DNA of 64,000 nucleotides from Variovorax sp. OV700. Its GTDB lineage: Bacteria; Pseudomonadota; Gammaproteobacteria; Burkholderiales; Burkholderiaceae_C. This document shows, one piece after another, positions 11,783 to 19,451 of this stretch; the first letter of the stretch is position 1; each line of letters begins with the position of its first letter. A program made the position numbers and the translations under genes. The notes below the pieces were generated by a model. That model was not told the DNA's origin. It saw only the letters and a list, made by a program, of their open reading frames with translations, and did no database searches. Where the stretch lies: positions 186,001 to 250,000 of the forward strand of contig NZ_FNDR01000008.1 in NCBI RefSeq assembly GCF_900099805.1. Reading direction: 5' to 3'.

Positions 11783-13261
11783 ATGGGAAAGATCACCGGC
11801 TTCATGGAGCATGAGCGCGTCGAAGAGGGCTACAAGCCCGCCTCCGAGCGCGTCAAGCACTACAAGGAATTCGTTGTCGGCCTGACGGTCGAGCAGGCCG
11901 AGGTGCAGGGCGCACGCTGCATGGATTGCGGCACGCCGTTCTGCAACAGCGGCTGCCCGGTCAACAACATCATTCCGGACTTCAACGACCTCGTGTACCG
12001 CAACGACTGGCAGAACGCCTTCGCGGTGCTCGACTCGACCAACAACTTCCCGGAATTCACCGGCCGCATCTGCCCCGCGCCCTGCGAAGCGGCCTGCGTG
12101 CTCAACGTGAACGACGACCCGGTCGGCATCAAGTCGCTGGAACACGCGATCATCGATCGCGCCTGGGACGAAGGCTGGGTGGCGCCGCGCGTCGCCAAGC
12201 ACAAGACCGGCAAGAAGGTGGCCGTGGTGGGTTCGGGCCCGGCCGGCATGGCCGCGGCGCAGCAACTCGCGCGTGCCGGCCACGACGTGACGCTGTTCGA
12301 GAAGAACGACCGCATTGGCGGCCTGCTGCGCTACGGCATCCCAGACTTCAAGATGGAGAAGACGCACATCGATCGCCGCGTCGAGCAGATGAAGGCCGAG
12401 GGCGTCACCTTCCGCACCGGCGTGATCGTCGGCGCTGCGAAAGATCCGCTGGGCAAGGGCTCCAAGGTGACCAACCTCGCCAAGGAAACCGTCACGCCCG
12501 AGCAACTGGACAAGGAGTTCGATGCCGTGGTGCTCACGGGCGGCGCCGAGCAGTCGCGTGACCTGCCGGTGCCGGGGCGCGACCTCGACGGCATTCACTT
12601 TGCCATGGAGTTCCTGCCGCAGCAGAACCGCGTCAACGCGGGCGACAAGGTCAAGGGCCAACTGCGCGCCGACGGCAAGCACGTCATCGTCATCGGCGGC
12701 GGCGACACCGGCTCCGACTGCGTGGGCACCAGCAACCGCCATGGCGCAGCCAGCGTCACGCAGTTCGAACTGATGCCGCAGCCGCCCGAGGAAGAAAACC
12801 GTCCGCTGACCTGGCCCTACTGGCCGATCAAGCTGCGCACCAGCTCCAGCCATGAAGAAGGCTGCGAGCGCGAGTTCGCCATCTCCACCAAGGAATTCAT
12901 CGGCGAAAAGGGCAAGGTCACCGGCCTCAAGACCGTCCGCGTGGAGTGGAAGGACGGCAGGATGCAGGAAGTGGCCGGCAGCGAGCAGATCCTCAAGGCC
13001 GACCTCGTGCTGCTGGCCATGGGCTTCGTCAGCCCCGTGGCCACCATGCTCGATGCTTTTGGTGTCGAGAAGGATGCGCGCGGCAATGCCAAGGCCACCG
13101 TCGACTTCATCGGCGGCTATGCTACCAATGTGCCCAAGGTGTTTGCCGCAGGTGACATTCGCCGCGGCCAGTCGCTCGTCGTTTGGGCGATTCGCGAGGG
13201 CCGGCAAGCCGCGCGCTCGGTGGATGAATTTTTGATGGGATTTAGCGACTTACCGCGCTGA
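11783..13261 (+). CDS. gltD: Glutamate synthase (NADPH) small subunit GltD
   Basis: A 492-residue flavoprotein that takes electrons from NADPH and passes them through FAD and [4Fe-4S] clusters to GltB. The N-terminal Cys-rich domain has RCMDCGTPFCNSGCP and, about 40 residues on, GRICPAPCEAACV. The FAD-binding motif VAVVGSGPAGMAAAQQLA comes near residue 150, and the NADPH-binding motif VIVIGGGDTGSDCVG near 300. The C-terminal AAGDIRRGQSLVVWAI is the second FAD contact typical of the family. ATG 11783 has a purine-rich AGAGAGAAAAAGGA before it. It forms an operon with gltB and is followed by a strong intrinsic terminator. Confidence 0.97.
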   Translation: MGKITGFMEHERVEEGYKPASERVKHYKEFVVGLTVEQAEVQGARCMDCGTPFCNSGCPVNNIIPDFNDLVYRNDWQNAFAVLDSTNNFPEFTGRICPAPCEAACVLNVNDDPVGIKSLEHAIIDRAWDEGWVAPRVAKHKTGKKVAVVGSGPAGMAAAQQLARAGHDVTLFEKNDRIGGLLRYGIPDFKMEKTHIDRRVEQMKAEGVTFRTGVIVGAAKDPLGKGSKVTNLAKETVTPEQLDKEFDAVVLTGGAEQSRDLPVPGRDLDGIHFAMEFLPQQNRVNAGDKVKGQLRADGKHVIVIGGGDTGSDCVGTSNRHGAASVTQFELMPQPPEEENRPLTWPYWPIKLRTSSSHEEGCEREFAISTKEFIGEKGKVTGLKTVRVEWKDGRMQEVAGSEQILKADLVLLAMGFVSPVATMLDAFGVEKDARGNAKATVDFIGGYATNVPKVFAAGDIRRGQSLVVWAIREGRQAARSVDEFLMGFSDLPR

Positions 13262-13277
13262 TTTTTGTTTCAGTTTT

Positions 13278-13299
13278 GCGGGGCCCCTTGCGGCCCCGC
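13278..13299 (+). other. GC-rich hairpin after gltD
   Basis: GCGGGGCC (13278-13285) and GGCCCCGC (13292-13299) form a perfect 8-bp stem around a 6-base loop, 16 bases after the gltD stop. No T-run follows on the + strand, so it is not a classic intrinsic terminator. It may stabilise the gltBD transcript 3' end or help pause polymerase before the terminator hairpin 20 bases downstream. Confidence 0.5.
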
Positions 13300-13320
13300 T
13301 ATCATTCGCGGAAACCGCAT

Positions 13321-13356
13321 GCCGGGATGCCTGAGAAGGCGCCCGGCTTTTTTATT
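13321..13356 (+). terminator. Intrinsic terminator of gltBD
   Basis: GCCGGG (13321-13326) pairs with CCCGGC (13342-13347), and inside it GCCT pairs with AGGC around a GAGA loop. Six Ts (13348-13353) and ATT follow at once. This is a textbook rho-independent terminator. Its T-run ends only seven bases before the chosen mlaF start, so mlaF must be transcribed by read-through or from a start site very near its ATG. Confidence 0.85.
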
Positions 13357-13359
13357 GAG

Positions 13360-14184
13360 ATGGACCCAGCCGCACTGCCACACCCTTTTGTAGAGTTCCG
13401 CGACGTTTCGTTCGGCTACGGTGCGCGCGCGATCCTCGACCGGGTGTCGTTTGCCGTGCCGCGCGGCAAGGTCACTGCGTTGATGGGCGCTTCGGGCGGC
13501 GGCAAGACCACCGTGCTGCGGCTCATCGGCGGGCAGCAGCGGGCGCAGCGCGGCGAGGTTCTTTTCGACGGCCGGGATGTCGGCAAACTCGACGCCGCAG
13601 GCTTGTATCTGGCGCGGCGTCGCATGGGCATGCTGTTCCAGTTCGGTGCCTTGTTCACCGACATGAGCGTGTTCGACAACGTCGCCTTTCCTTTGCGCGA
13701 GCACACGCAGCTCTCGGAAGCGCTGGTGCGGGACATCGTGCTCATGAAGCTCGACGCAGTCGGCTTGCGCGGCGCGCGCGACCTGATGCCCAGCGAAGTC
13801 TCGGGCGGCATGGCACGCCGCGTCGCCTTGGCACGCGCCATTGCGCTCGATCCCGATCTCGTCATGTACGACGAGCCTTTTGCCGGCCTGGACCCGATTT
13901 CCCTGGGCACGGCGGCACGGCTGATTCGCCAGCTGAACGACACGCTCGGGCTGACCAGCATCGTGGTGTCTCACGACCTCGAAGAAACGTTCCGCATCGC
14001 CGACCACGTGATCATCCTGGCCAACGGCGGCATCGCCGCACAGGGCACGCCGAGCGAGGTACGCGAAAGCGCCGATCCGCTGGTGCATCAGTTCGTGAAC
14101 GCGCTGCCCGACGGGCCGGTTCATTTCCATTACCCGGGCGTCGGCATCGAAGAAGATTTCGGCAATGAAGGGGGGCGGACATGA
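13360..14184 (+). CDS. mlaF: Mla phospholipid transporter ATP-binding protein MlaF
   Basis: A 274-residue ATPase that powers the MlaFEDB complex, which moves phospholipids between the inner membrane and the periplasmic carrier MlaC. Walker A is GASGGGKTT (Lys49), the ABC signature appears as VSGGMARRVALARA and Walker B as LVMYDEPFAGLDP. The start ATG at 13360 is the first after the terminator hairpin; an upstream in-frame ATG at 13327 lies inside the hairpin stem and is unlikely. There is no good Shine-Dalgarno, as TTATTGAG precedes the ATG. The stop overlaps the mlaE start (ATGA at 14181). Confidence 0.93.
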   Translation: MDPAALPHPFVEFRDVSFGYGARAILDRVSFAVPRGKVTALMGASGGGKTTVLRLIGGQQRAQRGEVLFDGRDVGKLDAAGLYLARRRMGMLFQFGALFTDMSVFDNVAFPLREHTQLSEALVRDIVLMKLDAVGLRGARDLMPSEVSGGMARRVALARAIALDPDLVMYDEPFAGLDPISLGTAARLIRQLNDTLGLTSIVVSHDLEETFRIADHVIILANGGIAAQGTPSEVRESADPLVHQFVNALPDGPVHFHYPGVGIEEDFGNEGGRT

Positions 14185-14963
14185 GCTGGTGGAAGCCTGC
14201 CGATGCCGGCTTCGCTGCGCGCAGCAAGCTGGCCGACCTGGGCTATGGCGCCAAGCTGTTCCTGCGCCTCCTGGTGCAGGGGGCACAAAGCTTGCGTCGC
14301 TTCGGCCTCGTACGCGACCAGATCCATTTCCTGGGCAACTACTCACTCGCCATCATCGCGGTGTCGGGGCTTTTCGTCGGTTTCGTGCTGGGTCTGCAGA
14401 TGTATTACGCGCTGCAGCGCTATGGTTCCTCCGAGGCGCTCGGCCTGCTGGTCGCCTTGAGCCTGGTGCGGGAGCTAGGGCCGGTCGTGGCCGCCTTGCT
14501 CTTCACCGGGCGCGCGGGCACGTCCCTGACTGCGGAGATCGGGCTCATGAAGGCCGGCGAGCAGCTCAGTGCCATGGAGATGATGGCGGTCGACCCGGTG
14601 CAGCGCATTCTGGCGCCGCGTTTCTGGGCCGGCGTGATCACCATGCCGCTGCTGGCGGCGGTGTTCAGCGCCGTGGGCATCATGGGCGGCTACGTGGTCG
14701 GCGTGCTGATGCTGGGTGTGGACCCTGGCGCGTTCTGGGGCCAGATGCAGGGCGGTGTCGATGTGTGGCGCGACGTGGGCAACGGCGTGATCAAGAGCAT
14801 CGTGTTCGGTTTTACCGTGACCTTCATTGCGTTGCTGCAGGGCTACGTGGCGCAGCCGACCCCCGAAGGCGTGTCGCGTGCCACCACGCGCACCGTGGTG
14901 ATGGCGTCGCTGTCGGTGCTCGGGCTCGACTTCCTGTTGACCGCCATGATGTTCAGTATTTGA
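14181..14963 (+). CDS. mlaE: Mla phospholipid transporter permease MlaE
   Basis: A 260-residue inner-membrane permease of the MlaE/YrbE family, partner of MlaF. It has an amphipathic N-terminal segment and about five hydrophobic helices. The family-typical block LGPVVAALLFTGRAGTSLTAEIGLMKAGEQLSAMEMM falls near residues 97-135. The C-terminus ends in a hydrophobic helix, SVLGLDFLLTAMMF. It is translationally coupled to mlaF by a four-base overlap and is followed by mlaD after 37 bases. Confidence 0.94.
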   Translation: MSWWKPADAGFAARSKLADLGYGAKLFLRLLVQGAQSLRRFGLVRDQIHFLGNYSLAIIAVSGLFVGFVLGLQMYYALQRYGSSEALGLLVALSLVRELGPVVAALLFTGRAGTSLTAEIGLMKAGEQLSAMEMMAVDPVQRILAPRFWAGVITMPLLAAVFSAVGIMGGYVVGVLMLGVDPGAFWGQMQGGVDVWRDVGNGVIKSIVFGFTVTFIALLQGYVAQPTPEGVSRATTRTVVMASLSVLGLDFLLTAMMFSI

Positions 14964-15000
14964 AGGAGCTCCGCTCCAATCGTTCTAGAGAGTGCAAACC

Positions 15001-15498
15001 ATGCAACGTTCCAATAGCGACATCTGGGTCGGCCTGTTCGTCCTGATCGGCGGCGCGGCACTACTGTTCCTCGCGCTGCAGTCGGCCAACCTGCTGAGCC
15101 TGAGCTTCCAGAAGACCTACAACGTCACCGCGCGCTTCGACAATATCGGCGGACTCAAGCCGCAAACCGCAGTCAAGAGCGCCGGCGTGGTGGTAGGACG
15201 TGTGGAATCCATCTCGTTTGACGACAAATCCTTTCAGGCCCGCGTGACGCTGGCTTTGCAAAACCGTTACAGTTTTCCCAAGGACAGCTCGCTCAAGATC
15301 TTGACCAGTGGTTTGCTCGGCGAGCAATACATCGGGATCGAGCCGGGTGCCGAGGAGAAGAATCTGCAAGCCGGTGACACCATCACCGCGACCCAATCGG
15401 CCGTGGTGCTGGAAAACCTGATCAGCCAGTTCCTCTATAGCAAGGCAGCCGAAGGAAGCAATACGCCTTCGACGCCAGGAACAGCCAACAAGAAATGA
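15001..15498 (+). CDS. mlaD: Mla system substrate-binding MCE protein MlaD
   Basis: A 165-residue inner-membrane-anchored MCE protein that forms a hexameric ring in the periplasm and hands lipids between MlaE and MlaC. The N-terminal helix GLFVLIGGAALLFLALQ is the single membrane anchor. The MCE domain follows, with FDNIGGLKPQTAVKSAGVVVGRV and the hydrophobic LTSGLLGEQYIGIEPG. The ATG at 15001 is preferred over an in-frame GTG at 14992, because AGAG sits about ten bases upstream and the family starts close to the anchor. The stop overlaps the mlaA start. Confidence 0.94.
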   Translation: MQRSNSDIWVGLFVLIGGAALLFLALQSANLLSLSFQKTYNVTARFDNIGGLKPQTAVKSAGVVVGRVESISFDDKSFQARVTLALQNRYSFPKDSSLKILTSGLLGEQYIGIEPGAEEKNLQAGDTITATQSAVVLENLISQFLYSKAAEGSNTPSTPGTANKK

Positions 15499-16241
15499 AA
15501 ACACGCCTTTTTTCGTCCACCGCTATCAAGAAGGTAGCAAACTCCGCCCGCGTGGTGGGTGCTGCAGCAACTTTTGTGCTGCTTGCGGGCTGCGCGAGCG
15601 GCCCCCACGCCAATCCGGCCGACCCGTTCGAGCCCTTCAACCGCGGCGTCACGCGCTTCAACGACACGGTCGACGAAGCGGTGCTGGTGCCCGTGGCCAC
15701 CGCGTACGTGCGCGTGCTGCCCTCCATGGTGCGCACCGGCGTGAGTAACTTCTTCGGCAACCTGGGCGACGTCTGGAGCTTTGCCAACAGCGTGGCCCAG
15801 CTCAAGCTGCAGAACAGTGCCGAGACCTTCATGCGGGTCAACGTGAACACCTTCTTCGGGCTGGGTGGCCTGCTCGACGTGGCCACCGAAGCCGGCATCG
15901 ATCGCCACGAGGAAGATTTCGGCCAGACGCTCGGCCGCTGGGGCGTAGGCGCCGGCCCGTACGTCGTGCTGCCTATTTTTGGCCCCTCGACCCTGCGCGA
16001 CACCGCGGCATTGCCGGTGGACCGTGCCGGCGGCATTGTCTCGAACATGCACGACGTGGCCTGGCGCAATTCGCTGTCGTTCCTGGACGCTGTCGATACG
16101 CGCGCGAAATACCTGCGTGCCGGCCGGCTGCTCGACGACGCGGCGCTCGACAAATACACCTTCACCCGAGATGCCTTCCTCCAGCACCGCCGCAACGACG
16201 TATACGACGGCAACCCGCCGGACGACGAAAACGGCAAGTAG
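15495..16241 (+). CDS. mlaA: Outer-membrane lipoprotein MlaA (VacJ)
   Basis: A 248-residue lipoprotein that removes mislocalised phospholipids from the outer leaflet of the outer membrane and passes them to MlaC. The signal peptide ends in the lipobox LLAGC (Cys33). The family pattern NPADPFEPFNRGVTRFND follows, then RTGVSNFFGNLGDVW, EDFGQTLGRWGVGAGPYVVLP and a Pro-rich FGPSTLRD segment. It is coupled to mlaD through ATGA. Enterobacteria encode mlaA at a separate site; here it lies inside the operon between mlaD and mlaC, so the whole outer-to-inner route is encoded together. Confidence 0.94.
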   Translation: MKTRLFSSTAIKKVANSARVVGAAATFVLLAGCASGPHANPADPFEPFNRGVTRFNDTVDEAVLVPVATAYVRVLPSMVRTGVSNFFGNLGDVWSFANSVAQLKLQNSAETFMRVNVNTFFGLGGLLDVATEAGIDRHEEDFGQTLGRWGVGAGPYVVLPIFGPSTLRDTAALPVDRAGGIVSNMHDVAWRNSLSFLDAVDTRAKYLRAGRLLDDAALDKYTFTRDAFLQHRRNDVYDGNPPDDENGK

Positions 16242-16414
16242 AGGCCAAGGAGCGGGTGATGACGGCGGGAGGACATCCGCTTGCATCCGGTTTCAAGGCT
16301 TCACCTGCGCTTCAGGAACCCGGTCGGCCTGAGAGTCGTCGAACACGTTTCATTGCAGGAGGCGCGCCGATCACTGCGTTTCTGCTGAAGATTTCAAAAT
16401 TTTAGGGAATTGCC
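16242..16414. other. Gene-free gap between mlaA and mlaC (173 bases)
   Basis: I see no open reading frame that looks real and no convincing terminator or promoter here. The last 35 bases become AT-rich (AAGATTTCAAAATTTTAGGGA) and hold the mlaC ribosome-binding site AGGGA. A gap of this size inside an otherwise tightly coupled operon could hold a secondary promoter or a processing site; nothing in it decides this. Confidence 0.4.
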
Positions 16415-17074
16415 ATGAACAACAACATCCTGCAACGCCGCGGCTTTGGCCGCCTGGTACTGGCCAGCGCACTCCTTTTCGGCGCTGCCACCGCTTTCGT
16501 GCGCCCGGCCCTCGCGGCCGACGAAGCGCCTGACGCGCTGGTGAAGCGTCTGTCGACCGATGTGCTCGAAACCATCAAGGCCGACACCTCCATCAAGTCG
16601 GGAGACGTCAGCAAGATCATGGTGCTGGTCGACAGCAAGATCATGCCCAACGTCAACTTCCAGCGCATGACGGCTTCCGCCGTGGGCCCGGCATGGCGCC
16701 AGGCCACACCCGAACAGCAAAAGAAGCTGCAAGAAGAATTCAAGACCCTGCTGGTGCGCACCTATGCCGGCGCGCTCGACCAGGTGAGCGACCAGACCGT
16801 CACGGTCCGTCCGTTCCGCGGCTCGCCTGAAGACACCGAAGTGCTGGTGCGCACCGAGGTCAAGGGCCGCGGCGACCCGGTCCAGCTCGACTACCGCCTC
16901 GAGAAGACGCCCGGCCAGGGCGGCGGCTGGAAGGTCTACAACCTCAATGTGCTGGGCGTCTGGCTGGTCGACACCTACCGCACGCAGTTCGCGCAGGAAA
17001 TCAACGCTCGCGGCATCGACGGGCTGATTGCCGCGCTGGCCGCGCGCAACAAGGGCAACAACGGCAAGAGCTGA
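16415..17074 (+). CDS. mlaC: Periplasmic phospholipid carrier MlaC
   Basis: A 219-residue soluble periplasmic protein that shuttles phospholipid between MlaA and MlaD. The signal peptide runs from residue 1 to about 33 (arginines, then a hydrophobic core, ending FVRPALAADE). The mature part has the Tol_Tol_Ttg2 family features: VDSKIMPNVNFQRMTASAVGPAWRQATPEQQKKLQEEFKTLL spans about residues 77-117 and the C-terminal GGWKVYNLNVLGVWLVDTYR is the lipid-pocket region. The start ATG follows AGGGAATTGCC. mlaB begins four bases after the stop. Confidence 0.94.
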   Translation: MNNNILQRRGFGRLVLASALLFGAATAFVRPALAADEAPDALVKRLSTDVLETIKADTSIKSGDVSKIMVLVDSKIMPNVNFQRMTASAVGPAWRQATPEQQKKLQEEFKTLLVRTYAGALDQVSDQTVTVRPFRGSPEDTEVLVRTEVKGRGDPVQLDYRLEKTPGQGGGWKVYNLNVLGVWLVDTYRTQFAQEINARGIDGLIAALAARNKGNNGKS

Positions 17075-17078
17075 CGCC

Positions 17079-17351
17079 ATGCTGGTGCTGCCGACCAAAC
17101 TCACCCACGACGATGCCCCGGCCTGCATGCGCATGCTGCAGCAGGGGCTGAAGGGGCAGACCGACACCTCCACCGTGGTGGACGCCAGCGCCCTGACGCA
17201 GTTCGACTCCTCGGCGCTGGCCGTGTTGCTGGAGTGCCGGCGCGAATCGAGCGCGCTCGGCCGCGGCTTTGCCGTGAAAGGGCTTTCCCCCCGGCTGCGC
17301 GAACTCGCCGCCCTCTACGGCATCGCTGGTCTCTTGCCGGCCGCACCCTGA
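17079..17351 (+). CDS. mlaB: Mla system STAS-domain protein MlaB
   Basis: A 90-residue STAS-domain protein that binds MlaF on the cytoplasmic side and is needed for assembly of the transporter. It carries the STAS pattern VVDASALTQFDSSALAVLLECRRE (about residues 29-52), with the Thr/Ser region after the Asp. It starts five bases after the mlaC stop codon. It is the last gene of the mla set and is followed by an 88-base gap before the ABC-2 transporter genes. Confidence 0.9.
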   Translation: MLVLPTKLTHDDAPACMRMLQQGLKGQTDTSTVVDASALTQFDSSALAVLLECRRESSALGRGFAVKGLSPRLRELAALYGIAGLLPAAP

Positions 17352-17439
17352 GGTCTGGCGGCCTCGGCGGGCGCGGCGTCAGGGCATCCCGGCGCCGCCC
17401 AGCGGCTTGTAACGCGGGCCCGTAAAATCGCCGGCTCCC

Positions 17440-18387
17440 ATGCCCGCGATCTCATTCCAATCGGTCTCCAAGACCTACCCTCCCTCCAGACAGCAGCGGG
17501 CCCAAGGCAAGCAGGGCCTGCGCGCCGTCGACGAGGTCAGCTTCCAGATCGAGCCGGGCGAGTTCTTCGGCTTGCTCGGCCCCAATGGCGCGGGCAAGAC
17601 CACGCTCATCAGCATGCTGGCCGGCCTGTCCCGTCCCACCGCCGGGGCCATCAGCGTCCATGGCTTCGACGTGCAGCGCGACTATGCCGAGGCCCGGCGC
17701 CAGCTCGGCATCGTGCCGCAGGAGCTGGTTTTCGACCCCTTCTTCAATGTGCGCGAATCGCTGCGCATCCAGTCGGGCTACTTCGGCATCAAGAACAACG
17801 AGGCCTGGATCGACGAGCTGCTGCAAAGCCTCGGCCTGGCCGACAAGGCCACGGCCAACATGCGCCAGCTCTCGGGCGGTATGAAGCGCCGTGTGCTCGT
17901 GGCTCAGGCACTGGTCCACAAGCCGCCGGTCATCGTGCTCGACGAGCCGACCGCCGGGGTCGATGTCGAACTGCGCCAGACGCTCTGGCAATTCGTCGCC
18001 AGGCTCAACAAAGAGGGCAGTACGGTGTTGCTCACCACGCATTACCTCGAGGAAGCCGAGGCGCTGTGCAGCCGCATCGCGATGCTCAAGCAGGGCCGCG
18101 TGATTGCGCTGGACCGCACCAGCGAACTGCTGAAATCGGCCACCAGCAACGTGCTGCGCTTCAAGACCGACGCCATGCTGCCGTGGGCCATTGCCCAGCA
18201 TGCGCGCATCACCGGGCGCATCGTGCAGCTGCCGGCGCAGAACGCCCATGAAGTCGAACAATTGCTGGCCGCGATCCGCGAAGCCGGCGTCGCGGTGGAA
18301 GACGTGGAAATGCGCAAGGCCGATCTCGAAGACGTGTTCATCGACCTGATGGCGGGTGAGCAGACGCCGCTGGAGGTTGCAAGATGA
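17440..18387 (+). CDS. ABC-2 type transporter ATP-binding protein (YadG-like)
   Basis: A 315-residue ATPase with Walker A GPNGAGKTT (near residues 47-55), signature LSGGMKRRVLVAQAL, Walker B VIVLDEPTAGVD and a switch His in LLTTHYLEEAE. The C-terminal 80 residues form an extra domain as in YadG and related ABC-2 exporters. The permease gene overlaps it by four bases. A -10-like TAAAAT at 17423-17428 lies 11 bases before the ATG and there is no Shine-Dalgarno, so the message may be nearly leaderless. The transported substrate is unknown; the position between mlaB and ibaG makes an envelope role plausible but unproven. Confidence 0.85.
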   Translation: MPAISFQSVSKTYPPSRQQRAQGKQGLRAVDEVSFQIEPGEFFGLLGPNGAGKTTLISMLAGLSRPTAGAISVHGFDVQRDYAEARRQLGIVPQELVFDPFFNVRESLRIQSGYFGIKNNEAWIDELLQSLGLADKATANMRQLSGGMKRRVLVAQALVHKPPVIVLDEPTAGVDVELRQTLWQFVARLNKEGSTVLLTTHYLEEAEALCSRIAMLKQGRVIALDRTSELLKSATSNVLRFKTDAMLPWAIAQHARITGRIVQLPAQNAHEVEQLLAAIREAGVAVEDVEMRKADLEDVFIDLMAGEQTPLEVAR

Positions 18388-19148
18388 TGGCTGTGACCGG
18401 TTGGCGCGCGCTGCTCTATAAAGAAACGCTGCGCTTCTGGAAGGTCGGTTTCCAGACCGTCGGCGCGCCGGTGCTCACCGCGCTGCTGTACCTGATGGTG
18501 TTTGGCCATGTGCTCGAAGACCATGTGAAGGTGTACGGCACAGTCGGCTACACGGCCTTCCTCGTGCCGGGCCTGGTGATGATGAGCGTGCTGCAGAACG
18601 CCTTTGCCAACAGCTCTTCGTCGATCATCCAGAGCAAGATCATGGGCAACCTGGTGTTCGTGCTGCTCACGCCGCTGTCGCACTGGGGCTGGTTCTTCGC
18701 CTACGTGGGCTCGTCGATCATCCGCGGGCTGGCCGTGGGGCTCGGGGTGTTCGTGGTCACCATCTTCTTCGCGATGCCCAATTTCGTGGCACCGGTCTGG
18801 ATCGTCGTGTTCGCGCTGTTGGGCGCGGCGATGCTGGGTACGCTGGGCCTCATCGCCGGTCTCTGGGCCGAGAAGTTCGATCAGATGGCCGTGTTCCAGA
18901 ATTTCCTGATCATGCCCATGACTTTCCTGTCGGGCGTGTTCTATTCGATCGGCTCGCTGCCGCCGTTCTGGCAGGGCGTGAGCCACCTGAACCCCTTCTT
19001 CTACATGATCGACGGCTTCCGCTACGGCTTCTTCGGCGTGAGCGACGCCTCGCCCTGGCTCAGCCTGGGCATCGTCGGCGCGGCGTGGTTGGCGGTGAGC
19101 GCCATCGCCGTCCATCTGCTGAAAATCGGCTACAAAATCAGAGGCTGA
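18384..19148 (+). CDS. ABC-2 type transporter permease (YadH-like)
   Basis: A 254-residue inner-membrane permease with six hydrophobic stretches, the ABC2_membrane fold. Recognisable blocks are LYKETLRFWKVGFQT near the N-terminus, FVPGLVMMSV-like LVPGLVMMSVLQNAFANSS, and FLSGVFYSIGSLPPFWQ followed by LNPFFYMIDGFRYGFFG near the C-terminus, as in E. coli YadH. The start at 18384 overlaps the ATPase stop; a second Met directly follows the first. It forms the pair with the preceding ATPase. Substrate unknown. Confidence 0.85.
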   Translation: MMAVTGWRALLYKETLRFWKVGFQTVGAPVLTALLYLMVFGHVLEDHVKVYGTVGYTAFLVPGLVMMSVLQNAFANSSSSIIQSKIMGNLVFVLLTPLSHWGWFFAYVGSSIIRGLAVGLGVFVVTIFFAMPNFVAPVWIVVFALLGAAMLGTLGLIAGLWAEKFDQMAVFQNFLIMPMTFLSGVFYSIGSLPPFWQGVSHLNPFFYMIDGFRYGFFGVSDASPWLSLGIVGAAWLAVSAIAVHLLKIGYKIRG

Positions 19149-19165
19149 AAGGCCCTTCAAATCCC

Positions 19166-19408
19166 ATGACCGCCGAAGAACTCCAGGCCCTGATCCAATC
19201 CCACCTCCCATGCGAGCACATCTCGCTGGAGGGCGACGGCCGACACTGGTACGCGACCATCGTCTCGGCCGAATTCGAGGGAAAGCGCGCCATTCAGCGC
19301 CATCAGCGGGTCTATGCCACCCTGGGTGCGAAAATGCATACCGACGAGGTGCATGCGCTCTCGATGAAAACCTACACACCCGCCGAATGGGCGGCGATCG
19401 ACAAGTAA
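19166..19408 (+). CDS. ibaG: BolA/IbaG family protein
   Basis: An 80-residue BolA-fold protein. The pattern is complete: an N-terminal helix with LQALIQSHL, the central GDGRHWYATIVSAEFEGKRAIQRHQRVYATLG region containing the conserved His-rich surface, and the C-terminal MHTDEVHALSMKTYTPAEW. BolA-type proteins pair with monothiol glutaredoxins through a shared iron-sulfur cluster. In E. coli, ibaG lies between mlaB and murA; here the order is the same except for the two ABC-2 genes inserted before it. The ATG at 19166 was chosen because the family starts this close to the first helix. Confidence 0.92.
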   Translation: MTAEELQALIQSHLPCEHISLEGDGRHWYATIVSAEFEGKRAIQRHQRVYATLGAKMHTDEVHALSMKTYTPAEWAAIDK

Positions 19409-19451
19409 GTAACTGGCGGCCGAAGCGGCCCCTAAATTCGCTGGATTCCTG

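Noticed and set aside
17407..17428. TTGTAA/TAAAAT as a -35/-10 pair before the YadG-like gene
   Set aside because: The spacing is only ten bases, far too short for a sigma-70 promoter; only the -10-like box is kept as an observation.
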